Shown here: in pieces, positions 37,459 to 46,653 of the stretch
Numbering within the stretch: position 1 is the stretch's first letter
Layout of the letters: every line of letters begins with the position of its first letter
Source: Flavobacterium subsaxonicum WB 4.1-42 = DSM 21790
GTDB lineage: Bacteria > Bacteroidota > Bacteroidia > Flavobacteriales > Flavobacteriaceae
Direction: 5' to 3'
DNA: 64,000 bases
Assembly (NCBI RefSeq): GCF_000422725.1
Contig: NZ_AUGP01000017.1
Coordinates: forward strand, 186,001 to 250,000
The notes under the pieces: generated by a model
The model's input: only the letters and a program-made list of their open reading frames with translations
The model's database searches: none
What the model was told of the DNA's origin: nothing
Position numbers and translations under genes: made by a program

Positions 37459-39435
37459 TTACATCTTAACTTTTATAACCACAAAAGAGTAAGCAGGAAC
37501 ATCTACATTAATTTTACCGCCACTTAATTTAAAAGTGCTCTCTTTTGGAGCCACTGTTTCGGTCTGAAAATTATTCTCTGATTTTAGGTTATCGTTCTTT
37601 AAAGTTATCAGCGTACCGCTTGCAGCCAGTTTTTTACCTTTAACGCTAATGTCTGTCTGTTGGGCTTTATCGGTAGTGTTAACTACTTTAATAATAACCT
37701 CTTTGGTGTTTTTATCGGTTACAGCAGTTGCAAAAAGTCCGTTTTGACCGGTAATGGCTTTACCACCTTCGGTAATGGCAACTAAATCGGTACCTGCATT
37801 GTTACCATATAACTTCTGAACGTAATAATTTGGCGTAGCATAACTTTGAAGATTGTTGAACCATATAAGGTCGGGAGTCCACTGCCAGCCATCGGCGTGG
37901 GCAAAAAGTGGCGCATAGCTCGTCATGTGTACTACCTCAGCATTACGCTCAAGGCCGGTCATAAATGCAGCTTCGGCAAGGGCGCAATCCCATGTATTTT
38001 TGTTCTCGGCACTGGCAATGTCTTTACTTTGTGCAGCGTATTCTCCGGCAAAAACTTTAGGGCCTTTGCGATCGTATTTGTCATAACGCGTAGCGTTGTC
38101 TTTAAACCAGGTTGGGCTGTTGTAGTAATGCTCGTCTACAATTTGGGCATTCAGCTCTTTAAGTTGTTTCCAGCCATAGTCAAAATAATCACCATCAGGG
38201 AAAGGCCCGCTACCCGAAACAATTTTAATTGTTGGGTATTTAGCATGGATGGCTTTTTCGAACACTTTATAGCGTGCAATGTAATCAGGGCCCCACTGCT
38301 CGTTACCCACACCTATAAATTTAAGGTTAAAGGGTTGCGGATGGCCCATATCGGTACGCAGCTTACCCCATTTGGTAGAAGCGCTGCCATTAGCAAACTC
38401 AATAAGGTCTAACGCATCCTGAACGTAAGGGTCAAGCTCTGCCAGAGGCACAAGCTCGCCGGTATTAAACTGGCAGGCAATACCACAGCTTAAAATAGGT
38501 AATGGCTCGGCACCAATATCTTCGGCCAACTGAAAATACTCAAAGAAGCCTAAACCAAACGACTGGAAATAATCAGGGGTTGGCTTGTGGGCAAACTCGG
38601 TATTCCAACGGTTAATAAGTGTTTCCCGGTCTTCTACAGCACCAACTGTTTTTTTCCACTGGTAGCGTTGCTCCAGCACGCGGCCCTCTACAATACAGCC
38701 CCCCGGAAAACGAAGGAAGCCCGGGTTAAGGTCGTATAATTTCTGAACAAGGTCTTTTCTTAAACCGCTTGGCCTGTTTTTCCAGGTATCCTGCGGGAAG
38801 ATAGAAACCATATCTATATTGATGGTACCTTTGCCTTCAAACGTAATTTTAAGTTTGGCTTTAGCTTCTGTTTTTGTAGCTTTTAGCTGAGCGGTATATT
38901 TTTTCCATTCTTTAGATGATGGGCTTACCGAAGTCTCGCCCACCACAGCACCGTTGGCATCTATAAACTGGAATTTTATTTTAGAGATGTTACCCTCCTG
39001 GTTGGCCGCCATAATGGATAGATTGTAGGTATCGTTAGCCTTTACACCGATGCCTCTAAAACCTTCATTTATTAGTGTGTACCCGCCGGCATCTTTTACC
39101 TCAACACGGCAAAAGTTTTTGTTGCCCTCTTTGTTGTTGGTTATAATGGTAGCAAAGCCTGATTTATCGTTAAGCTTGTGCTTGTCGCTGTTGGGTTGTT
39201 CCCATCCCATAAGGGGAGCTTCAAACTCAAACGAGCGGTTTTTAACCAACTCGGCATACAAGCCACCATCGGCACCAAAATTAATATCTTCAAAAAAGAT
39301 ACCGTACATGGTGGGCTGAATCTTAACGCCGGTATCGGCAAGGTCTAATGTTAATTTGTGTTGTTGTGCGTTGCAAAGCGCCGTACCTGCAAGGGCAAGC
39401 GTAAGGGCTGTGCTTTTTAAAAAATTTGTCTTCAT
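37459..39435 (-). CDS. GH51 alpha-L-arabinofuranosidase with N-terminal carbohydrate-binding module
   Basis: 658 residues with a signal peptide (ALTLALAGTALC). The beta-sandwich of about 160 residues (GYTLINEGFRGIGV to TINIDMVSIFP) resembles CBM4/9. The GH51 barrel follows with GFLRFPGGCIVEG and the acid/base Glu in GVGNEQWGPDY. The nucleophile Glu lies in VFAGEYAAQS, and a C-terminal jelly roll ends in PAYSFVVIKV. It removes alpha-L-arabinofuranosyl side groups. It is the last gene of the susC operon, 33 bp after GH127. It is longer than, and not a close copy of, the other GH51 protein here. Confidence 0.94.
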   Translation of the reverse strand: MKTNFLKSTALTLALAGTALCNAQQHKLTLDLADTGVKIQPTMYGIFFEDINFGADGGLYAELVKNRSFEFEAPLMGWEQPNSDKHKLNDKSGFATIITNNKEGNKNFCRVEVKDAGGYTLINEGFRGIGVKANDTYNLSIMAANQEGNISKIKFQFIDANGAVVGETSVSPSSKEWKKYTAQLKATKTEAKAKLKITFEGKGTINIDMVSIFPQDTWKNRPSGLRKDLVQKLYDLNPGFLRFPGGCIVEGRVLEQRYQWKKTVGAVEDRETLINRWNTEFAHKPTPDYFQSFGLGFFEYFQLAEDIGAEPLPILSCGIACQFNTGELVPLAELDPYVQDALDLIEFANGSASTKWGKLRTDMGHPQPFNLKFIGVGNEQWGPDYIARYKVFEKAIHAKYPTIKIVSGSGPFPDGDYFDYGWKQLKELNAQIVDEHYYNSPTWFKDNATRYDKYDRKGPKVFAGEYAAQSKDIASAENKNTWDCALAEAAFMTGLERNAEVVHMTSYAPLFAHADGWQWTPDLIWFNNLQSYATPNYYVQKLYGNNAGTDLVAITEGGKAITGQNGLFATAVTDKNTKEVIIKVVNTTDKAQQTDISVKGKKLAASGTLITLKNDNLKSENNFQTETVAPKESTFKLSGGKINVDVPAYSFVVIKVKM

Positions 39436-39468
39436 TTAATTGGGTTGTATTATAATTCTTTCTTCTTT

Positions 39469-41472
39469 TTATTTTGATGCAACAGGTATCCATACCTCCA
39501 TTTTACCTATACCACGGTTAGACCATGAGTAGTAAGGCACGGCAGTAAATTTGCTCTTGCCAGATGTACCCTCTATAGTATAAATGCCTTTTAAAAGCTC
39601 TGGCCTGTGCGTTACTTTAAATGATGTATTTTTAGTAATACTGATATCGCCAAAGGTTTTGGCATTGTCTATTTCTTCAACAGCATATACAAGCGGACCG
39701 TATTCTAACGATACTTTGCCTTTGTCATCGGCAATTTTATCGCTGGCTGCCACCTCCCTAACTTCCATTGGGAAGTTAACCTCAACAACATCATTTTTCT
39801 TCCAGGTACGGTCTATTACAAAATAACCCTCCTTAATGGTAGCGGCTACTTTTTTACCGTTAATAGATAATGTTGGTGCAGCAGGTGCGGCGTTTTTGTA
39901 CGAATACAATCCGCCCGGCATAACCTCGTTACGTGCCCAGCCCGGTACGCGCATTTTTACAATAAAGCTGCCTTCTTTTTCCGGGTTAACCGATAGCTTT
40001 ACCTTACCATTCCACGGGTAGGCCGTTTCCTGAGATACTTTAAGTTTACCACTGTCTAAAACAACATCGGCTGTGTTAGACATGTATAAGTTTACGTACA
40101 GTGTATTTTTTTGATGCGCATAAATAAGCCCCGGTATGGCCGGAATAAAACGTATTAAGTTGGTTGGGCAGCAAGAACAGTCAAACCAGCCCTGGCGGGT
40201 GCATGCCCCACGGTTGAAAAGGAATTTACCATCGGCCTCCAGCGCATTAGGGTAAAAGAACTCTGTACCGGCTAATGATATACCCGAAATTAAACCGTTA
40301 TACATGGTGCGCTCCAAAAGGTCGTTGTACTTAACATCTCCCGTAAGGTTAAAAAGGCGGTTGTTCCAGTACACACTGCCAATGGCAGCACAGGTTTCGT
40401 TATAGGCGGTAAGGTTAGGCAGCTCATAATTAGCGCCGAAAGCCTCTCCATCGTGTTTAGCACCAATACCACCGGTAATATAGGTTTTCTTTTCTACCAT
40501 GTTGTTCCAAAGCTTGTCTACCGCAGCACGGTAGGCAGCATCCTTGTAAATAGCAGCAATGTCGGTCATACCGGCATACATGTATACGGCACGAACGGCA
40601 TGGCCTACCACCTCATCCTGTTGTATAACCGGCTTATGGTCTTGTGCATACGCACCATAATTTTCTTTTTTAGATGGATCGCCCCTGTGGTCTAAAAAGT
40701 ATTTGGCAAGCTTAAGGTAGTCTTCTTTACCGGTAATTTCGTAAAGCTTAATAAGTCCGGTTTCTATAATTTGGTGCCCCGGTACTGCATGAATCTGGTC
40801 TTTGCCATCGCCAAAGGTTTTCACAAACAGGTCGGCATTTTTTAGGGCAATGTCTAAAAAGTTGCGTTTTCCTGTAGCTTTAAAGTGTACCGCAGCAGCC
40901 TCGTACATGTGGCCGGCATTGTACTCTTCGTGACTCATATTCATATACTCCCAACGCACGCCTTTATCTACCTTAACCCAGTCTGCAGGTGGCTTTGCCG
41001 GATTAATGGTACGCCATGTGGTTAGATATCCGTCTTTTTCCTGGCCTATTTTTACGATGCTTATAAGCGAATCTAACAGCACCTCCAGCTTTTTATCGGG
41101 AGAGCTTATTAATGAGTTCGATGCACCCTCGATGATCTTGTAAACATCAGAATCATCAAAAGGCATTACACCCTTTACCGTGCCTTGCTTAACGCCGCCG
41201 GCAATCAGGAAGTTTTCGAAACGCCCCTCTTCACTGCATTTTACAATCGCATATTCTATGGTTTTTTCCTGAACCCTTTTTATTATGGGCAGCCAGAAAT
41301 CATCGGTAACTTTTACGTTGCTAATTTCTACAGGCTGTATTGGGTAACCCGAAATAAGCACGGTTTGCTGTGCCGGGGTTTGCGACACATTAGTGGGCGC
41401 AGTTTTTTTAGTTTGTGCATAGCCGGTGGTTGCAACGGCTAACAGTAAAAGGCTTATACTTTTAAATTTCAT
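39469..41472 (-). CDS. GH127 beta-L-arabinofuranosidase
   Basis: 667 residues with a signal peptide (LLLLAVATTGYA). It is an alpha/alpha-barrel of the former DUF1680 type. VKVTDDFWLPIIKRV opens the domain and GGIGAKHDGEAFG is present. ELPNLTAYNETCAAIG carries the zinc-ligand Glu region, and GWFDCSCCPTNLIRF the cysteine cluster used as zinc ligands and nucleophile. Family members release beta-L-arabinofuranose, as found in hydroxyproline-linked arabinosides and some plant glycans. Its presence widens the locus beyond plain alpha-linked arabinan. Confidence 0.93.
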   Translation of the reverse strand: MKFKSISLLLLAVATTGYAQTKKTAPTNVSQTPAQQTVLISGYPIQPVEISNVKVTDDFWLPIIKRVQEKTIEYAIVKCSEEGRFENFLIAGGVKQGTVKGVMPFDDSDVYKIIEGASNSLISSPDKKLEVLLDSLISIVKIGQEKDGYLTTWRTINPAKPPADWVKVDKGVRWEYMNMSHEEYNAGHMYEAAAVHFKATGKRNFLDIALKNADLFVKTFGDGKDQIHAVPGHQIIETGLIKLYEITGKEDYLKLAKYFLDHRGDPSKKENYGAYAQDHKPVIQQDEVVGHAVRAVYMYAGMTDIAAIYKDAAYRAAVDKLWNNMVEKKTYITGGIGAKHDGEAFGANYELPNLTAYNETCAAIGSVYWNNRLFNLTGDVKYNDLLERTMYNGLISGISLAGTEFFYPNALEADGKFLFNRGACTRQGWFDCSCCPTNLIRFIPAIPGLIYAHQKNTLYVNLYMSNTADVVLDSGKLKVSQETAYPWNGKVKLSVNPEKEGSFIVKMRVPGWARNEVMPGGLYSYKNAAPAAPTLSINGKKVAATIKEGYFVIDRTWKKNDVVEVNFPMEVREVAASDKIADDKGKVSLEYGPLVYAVEEIDNAKTFGDISITKNTSFKVTHRPELLKGIYTIEGTSGKSKFTAVPYYSWSNRGIGKMEVWIPVASK

Positions 41473-41506
41473 TGTGGTATGTATTTACTATTTATGCAGG
41501 AAAAGG

Positions 41507-42508
41507 CTAATCCAGAGGTGTTACCTTAGGCCAGCCATTTTCCCATTTAATTTCTTTAATTTTAAGTTTGGGTGCCCCTTTTTTGGCATTATCATAGGCA
41601 TGAAAAACAAAATAGTCTTTACCATTAAAGGTGTAGGTACTGTTATGCCCTGCCCCTGCCCAGTTTTTATTGCCCTCTATTACCAGTGTGCCGCCACCAT
41701 CGTTAAGTGATTTACCGGCTGCATCTACATAAGGCCCCTGAACGGTTTTGCTCCTGCCAACAACCACCTTATAGGTACTTTTTTCGCCACGGCAGCAATA
41801 ATCCCACGATAAAAACAGGTAGTAATATCCGTCTTTTTTAAATACAAAAGGCGCCTCAAGAGCAGCATCTCCGGGGTCTGTATCCGGCAGGTTAAAACTG
41901 CGCTCGCGGCGTGCCACGGTGTACCATTCCTCAGGTTTTGCAACCGAAAGCAAATCGGCACTAAGCTTAACCATTTTAAGTCCATTCCAAAACGAACCAA
42001 AGCTTAGCCACGGTGTGTTATTTTCATCAAAAATAAGGTTGGGGTCTATAGCATTCCACAGGTCGCGATTGGGTACCGACTGTACAACTATACCGTGGTC
42101 TTCCCACTTATAATTTTTATCGGACTGATTAAGCGTTTTATTAGTTGCAACGCCAATAGCCGACGTGTTTTTTGCAAAAGATGATACCGAGTAATATAAA
42201 TAATACTGCCCATTGTGGTAAGAAACATCGGGTGCCCAGATGTGGTCTTTAAAATCGGCCGCCACACCGGTTGCCCAGGTTGGAGGGGTTTCAAAAACCG
42301 GTTTAAGAAGCGTCCACTCCTTCATGTCTTTAGACGAGAACATAGAAATGCCATGCCCCGTGCAAAACAGGTAGTACGTGCCGTCCTGCTGAATCATTAC
42401 AGGGTCGTGCACAATAGTTTCGCTTATGGGCAGTGCTTTTTGAGCAAAAGCACTGCCATAAACGAAGGAAATAATTAAACTAACCCAAAAGTTTAACACT
42501 GTCTTCAT
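41507..42508 (-). CDS. GH43 endo-alpha-1,5-L-arabinanase
   Basis: 333 residues with a signal peptide ending in AFAQ. It is a five-bladed propeller of GH43 with general base Asp in ETIVHDPVMI, pKa-modulating Asp in AIDPNLIFD and acid Glu in DAALEAPFVFKK. The C-terminal blade motif GHNSTYTFNGKDYFVFHAYD is typical of endo-arabinanases. It cuts the alpha-1,5 backbone of arabinan. It has no lipobox, so it is probably periplasmic or secreted. It follows the next GH43 gene by 3 bp. Confidence 0.92.
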   Translation of the reverse strand: MKTVLNFWVSLIISFVYGSAFAQKALPISETIVHDPVMIQQDGTYYLFCTGHGISMFSSKDMKEWTLLKPVFETPPTWATGVAADFKDHIWAPDVSYHNGQYYLYYSVSSFAKNTSAIGVATNKTLNQSDKNYKWEDHGIVVQSVPNRDLWNAIDPNLIFDENNTPWLSFGSFWNGLKMVKLSADLLSVAKPEEWYTVARRERSFNLPDTDPGDAALEAPFVFKKDGYYYLFLSWDYCCRGEKSTYKVVVGRSKTVQGPYVDAAGKSLNDGGGTLVIEGNKNWAGAGHNSTYTFNGKDYFVFHAYDNAKKGAPKLKIKEIKWENGWPKVTPLD

Positions 42509-42511
42509 ATC

Positions 42512-43516
42512 TTATTGTATTCCTTCCGATGTCATTACCACGCGTTTCATGGTACCATCTGTGTTATAGTAAAGTTTGTCTATGCAAACAGATCGTCTAA
42601 AGCTGCCGCCATCGGGCTGTGTAGCGCCGTTGTGGTAAATAAAATACGGCTGCCCTTTAAAATCGATAATGCTTTGGTGGTTGGTGTTGCAGTTGCCTGC
42701 CAGTTCGTTAAGTATACCTTTATACTCCCAAGGGCCTTCCGGCGATTTGCTCATAGCATAGGCAATCTTCTCGGGAAACTGGTAAGCGTAAGAAAGGTAA
42801 TACCAGTCGCCGTGCTTGTGCAGCCAAGGTGCTTCGGTAAAATTTTCCAGCCGTTTTACCACGTTAACAGGTCCATCGGCCTCCAGCATGTTTTCTTTAA
42901 GCTTTATGTATTTACACACCTGGTTACCCCAATATAGGTAAGCCTGGCCGTTATCGTCTATAAATACGGTTGGGTCTATATCGTCCCAGCTTATGCTTAC
43001 CTGCTTTGTCATATCGTTTGTAATAAGGGCTTTGCCCAGCGCATCTTTAAACGGCCCTGTAGGCGAATCTGACACTGCTACACCTATTGCCTTACCGGGA
43101 ATAGTAGCGTGCTCTACCGTAACATACCAGTAAAATTTGCCGTTGCGCTCTATAACCTGAGCTGCCCAGGCATCGCCTTTTGCCCATTTAAAATCGGTTG
43201 TTTTTAACGGAACGGGATGTTCTTTAAAATGAACCATATCGGCGGTTGAATAAACCAGCCACTCGTTCATCTTATAAAAATTGAAATCGTTTGGCGCTTC
43301 ATCGTGCCCTGCATACAGGTATACCGAATCTTTGTAAACCAATGCGGCGGGGTCGCCAGTGTATTTGCCTTTTATTACCGGATTGTTTACCGCCAACGGT
43401 TTTGCCCCCGCAACCGTAACATCTGTATTTTCTTGTTTAGATGCATCAGGTGTTGTATCGTTTTTACACGAAAACAACACCAATGCATTTAATATAACCA
43501 TTACAACTTTCTTCAT
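42512..43516 (-). CDS. GH43 arabinofuranosidase/xylosidase-like lipoprotein
   Basis: 334 residues with a lipobox (LVLFSCKND). GH43 propeller: base Asp in YTGDPAALVYKD, Asp in DDIDPTVFIDDNG and acid Glu in LENFTEAPWLHKHGD. NTNHQSIIDFKGQPYFIYHN is the last blade with a conserved His. It resembles exo-acting members (arabinofuranosidase or xylosidase) rather than endo-arabinanases. As a lipoprotein it would trim oligosaccharides near the membrane. It is 13 bp from the preceding GH43 gene. Confidence 0.9.
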   Translation of the reverse strand: MKKVVMVILNALVLFSCKNDTTPDASKQENTDVTVAGAKPLAVNNPVIKGKYTGDPAALVYKDSVYLYAGHDEAPNDFNFYKMNEWLVYSTADMVHFKEHPVPLKTTDFKWAKGDAWAAQVIERNGKFYWYVTVEHATIPGKAIGVAVSDSPTGPFKDALGKALITNDMTKQVSISWDDIDPTVFIDDNGQAYLYWGNQVCKYIKLKENMLEADGPVNVVKRLENFTEAPWLHKHGDWYYLSYAYQFPEKIAYAMSKSPEGPWEYKGILNELAGNCNTNHQSIIDFKGQPYFIYHNGATQPDGGSFRRSVCIDKLYYNTDGTMKRVVMTSEGIQ

Positions 43517-43529
43517 AATTGTGTTTGCG

Positions 43530-45035
43530 TTATTGTATTTTTTTACCCCAAATTGCGGTACCGTTGTTATTTAAACCCGACAGCAGTATGGTAGATTCTA
43601 TTTTATTCTCCCAGTCGCGGCCACGCTCTACATGCAGTTTATCTACATACGTGCCGCCCCAGGTAAGTGTTAGCCACGGTGCTGTGTACGTCCACGTGTT
43701 AGCGGCCTCGCCGTTTATGGTACCGCCAGCATCTAACTTAAGGGCTACCGAGGTTTGAAAATTAGGATTAGTTTGTTCGTTAGCATAGCCCGGAACAATT
43801 TGGTAGCCTAAGATTATCTGCTCATACGTGCCCACAAGATCTGTAGCAGTAACAGCCGTTTGCGGTACCGCAGCATAACGCTCCGGCGATACTATAGGCC
43901 AGCCGTCTTCTGTCCAAAATACAGGGCGCACATGCAAGTCCATAAAAAAGCTGTTCTCTCCAGGCCTGCCCTGATGTGCCATATAGTACTGGCTGCCTTC
44001 ATCTTTAAATACAGCGCAATGCGCTACGCCCTGCCAACCCGAATGCCCGTTAAACTTGTACGGGGCAAGTATCATAGGGCCATCATCGAGGTTGTTGTTA
44101 ATATCATTACCGGCAAAATCCAGAAACGGGCCTTCGGCAGTATCGCTGCGGCCTACGCGCACGTTATATTTTGTCTGAAGCCAATCATAAGCAATAAACA
44201 GGTAATATTTGTTAAACTGGGCGTTGTAAATAACTTCGGGCCCTTCTATATTGCCATTAATGCTGCTGCCAGTAGACCCTCGCTGTGCCACCCTTATGCC
44301 TTTATCGCCGTTATTCATGGCAAGGCCGGTAGCAGGATTTAGTTGTAACATATAGATGCCATCCCAGGCAGAGCCGTAATACATCCAGTGCTTGCCACTC
44401 TGGTCTATTAAAACGGTTGGATCTATAGCATTGGTTTGTATCGAATTATCGGCTAAGGATGTTACCGTAAGGCCTTTCTCAGTCCACGGGCCAAGCGGCG
44501 ATGTTGCCGTTGCCAACCCTATAACGCTTAACCTTGGAGTTGGCGATGATAACGAATAGTATAAACGGTACTCGCTGTTAACTTTTATAACATAAGGTGC
44601 CCAAAGTGCATTAAAAGGCGTACCCCCATGCGATTGAATAAAAGTCGACCCCATTACCGGCAATTGCGGAAACACCCAACCTTTAAACTCCCATTTAATT
44701 AAATCGGTAGAGGTGCGTATTTGCAGGCCGGGCTGTACTTCTGCACCAAAAGCAACGTCGGTACTGTAACAATAATAGGTATCGCCGTTTTTTATGATCG
44801 ACGGGTCGTGCACATTGCGGTAGCCCCAATTGTAAATATTGCCAATGGCGGCCTCGTTATAATACGTATCTGTAATAGAGTTGATATCAAAATTAACCGG
44901 GGTATCATCGGTTGGAGTATCGTCTGTAGCAGCAACTTCTTCGTCGGGCGTGTCTTTAGAACATGACACCGTTAATACTGAAGCCAGCACGAACGTTGCA
45001 ACTACCGCCTTATATGTTATTTGAGTAAGTTTCAT
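43530..45035 (-). CDS. GH43 endo-arabinanase, surface lipoprotein with C-terminal domain
   Basis: 501 residues. The lipobox VLTVSC is followed by an acidic Asp/Thr-rich linker (about residues 30-50), as in surface-exposed lipoproteins of Bacteroidota. The propeller shows base Asp in RNVHDPSIIKN, Asp in NAIDPTVLID and Glu in NGNIEGPEVIYNAQFN. After about residue 390 there is an extra beta-rich domain (GTYEQIILGYQIVP to the end), typical of the longer endo-arabinanases. It should make the first cuts in arabinan at the cell surface, before SusC/SusD import. Confidence 0.92.
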   Translation of the reverse strand: MKLTQITYKAVVATFVLASVLTVSCSKDTPDEEVAATDDTPTDDTPVNFDINSITDTYYNEAAIGNIYNWGYRNVHDPSIIKNGDTYYCYSTDVAFGAEVQPGLQIRTSTDLIKWEFKGWVFPQLPVMGSTFIQSHGGTPFNALWAPYVIKVNSEYRLYYSLSSPTPRLSVIGLATATSPLGPWTEKGLTVTSLADNSIQTNAIDPTVLIDQSGKHWMYYGSAWDGIYMLQLNPATGLAMNNGDKGIRVAQRGSTGSSINGNIEGPEVIYNAQFNKYYLFIAYDWLQTKYNVRVGRSDTAEGPFLDFAGNDINNNLDDGPMILAPYKFNGHSGWQGVAHCAVFKDEGSQYYMAHQGRPGENSFFMDLHVRPVFWTEDGWPIVSPERYAAVPQTAVTATDLVGTYEQIILGYQIVPGYANEQTNPNFQTSVALKLDAGGTINGEAANTWTYTAPWLTLTWGGTYVDKLHVERGRDWENKIESTILLSGLNNNGTAIWGKKIQ

Positions 45036-45047
45036 ACCAATCAGTTT

Positions 45048-46586
45048 TTATTTACCCTCTAATACTACTACCGAGAATGGCGGCAGTGTTACGGATAGCA
45101 CTCCGTTTTTAAGTTTAAAATCCTTGAAATCTTTAGGTGCAATTACGTTGGGTTTTTCGAACGTATTATGATCCTGAAGTTTAGGTGATGCTACAATTTG
45201 AGCGGTGATGTTTTTAAGCTTAAGTGCATCTACATTAATTTCTACCGTAATTTTTTCGGTTGAATGGATGTTAACCAACGATACATGCGTTTTACCGTCT
45301 TTTGCTGAAGCCGAAGCCGATATGGCCGGTAACGTTTTATTGCCGAATTTATATTCCGGCGATGCCACTTTAAGCGGAATTAGCTTAGCATCCTGGTGTA
45401 CTTTGTACAAATGCATTACATGGTAGGTTGGCGTTAAGATCATTTTATCGCCTTTGGTTAGTATAACCGCCTGTAATACGTTAACCGTTTGTGCCAGGTT
45501 CGCCATGCGCACCCTGTCGCTGTGGTTATTAAAAATGTTTAATGTTGTGCCTGCAATCATTGCATCTCTCATGGTGTTTTGCTGGTATAAAAAGCCGGGG
45601 TTGGTACCCTCTTCTACGTCATACCATCCACCCCACTCGTCTACAATAAGTGCTATTTTTTTATTGGTATCATATTTATCCATTATTTCGCTGTGCTTGG
45701 TAACCAGCTCTTCCATTTTAAGGGCAGTTTGCATGGTGGTAAAATACTGCTCCTCGTTAAAATTGGTAGACGACCCTTTTTTCTCCCACTCTACAAAAGA
45801 ATACGAGTGCAGCGCCACCCCCTCTATAAGGTTTTTAGGGATATCGCGCATTAAAACTTCGGTCCAGTGGTAATCGGCCACGTTAGCACCCGATGCTATC
45901 CTGAACAGTTTGCCGGTATTGCTCCAGTCTGACATAAAGGTTGAATACTGCTTGAAAAGGTTGGCATAATACTCCGGTGTCATGTTGCCGCCGCAGCCCC
46001 ACATTTCGTTACCCACACCCCAGATAGAAACACCCCAGGCTTTATCTCTTTTATTCTTTTTCCTAAGGTCGCTCATTGGGCTTTTACCCGAATGGTTTAC
46101 ATACTGTACCCAATCTGTAAACTCCTGAACCGTACCGCTACCCACATTAGCAGCCAGGTAAGGCTCTGTGCCCAGGGTTTCGCACAGGTCTAAAAAGTCG
46201 TGCGTACCAAAGCTGTTATCTTCTGTAACGCCGCCCCACCACTGGTTAACCATTGTTGGCCGCTCGTCTTTAGGGCCAATACCGTCTTTCCAGTGGTAGG
46301 TATCGGCAAAGCAGCCACCCGGCCATCTTAAATTGGGTATACCCAAATCTTTAAGCGCTGCAATAATATCGTTACGCACACCATTGGTGTTGGGTATCTT
46401 ACTGTTTTCGCCCACATAAAAACCATCGTAAATACACCTGCCCAAATGCTCAGCAAAATGCCCATAGATATGTTTATTTATGGTAGGGGCATTTTCCTGG
46501 CTGGTTAATGTAATGGTCGATTTTTGCTGTGCCGATAAGTTAGTAAGTGTAAAAAGAGCTATAGCAGCTGTGCAGATAAATTTCAT
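45048..46586 (-). CDS. GH51 alpha-L-arabinofuranosidase
   Basis: 512 residues with a signal peptide (CTAAIALFTLTNLSA, then QQKS). The classic GH51 features are present: HIYGHFAEHLGRCIYDG, LRWPGGCFADTYHWKDGIG, acid/base Glu in GVGNEMWGCGG, nucleophile Glu in IVDEWGGWYD, and a C-terminal domain ending in PPFSVVVLEGK. It removes terminal alpha-L-arabinofuranose. Close relatives are often cytoplasmic, so the signal points to a periplasmic role here. It lies between susD (67 bp) and the GH43 genes (12 bp). Confidence 0.94.
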   Translation of the reverse strand: MKFICTAAIALFTLTNLSAQQKSTITLTSQENAPTINKHIYGHFAEHLGRCIYDGFYVGENSKIPNTNGVRNDIIAALKDLGIPNLRWPGGCFADTYHWKDGIGPKDERPTMVNQWWGGVTEDNSFGTHDFLDLCETLGTEPYLAANVGSGTVQEFTDWVQYVNHSGKSPMSDLRKKNKRDKAWGVSIWGVGNEMWGCGGNMTPEYYANLFKQYSTFMSDWSNTGKLFRIASGANVADYHWTEVLMRDIPKNLIEGVALHSYSFVEWEKKGSSTNFNEEQYFTTMQTALKMEELVTKHSEIMDKYDTNKKIALIVDEWGGWYDVEEGTNPGFLYQQNTMRDAMIAGTTLNIFNNHSDRVRMANLAQTVNVLQAVILTKGDKMILTPTYHVMHLYKVHQDAKLIPLKVASPEYKFGNKTLPAISASASAKDGKTHVSLVNIHSTEKITVEINVDALKLKNITAQIVASPKLQDHNTFEKPNVIAPKDFKDFKLKNGVLSVTLPPFSVVVLEGK

Positions 46587-46653
46587 AAATAGTTTATTTT
46601 AAAACCGTACAGGCTACATTGGGCCTGCACGGTTTGTATTCTTAAATTGTATA

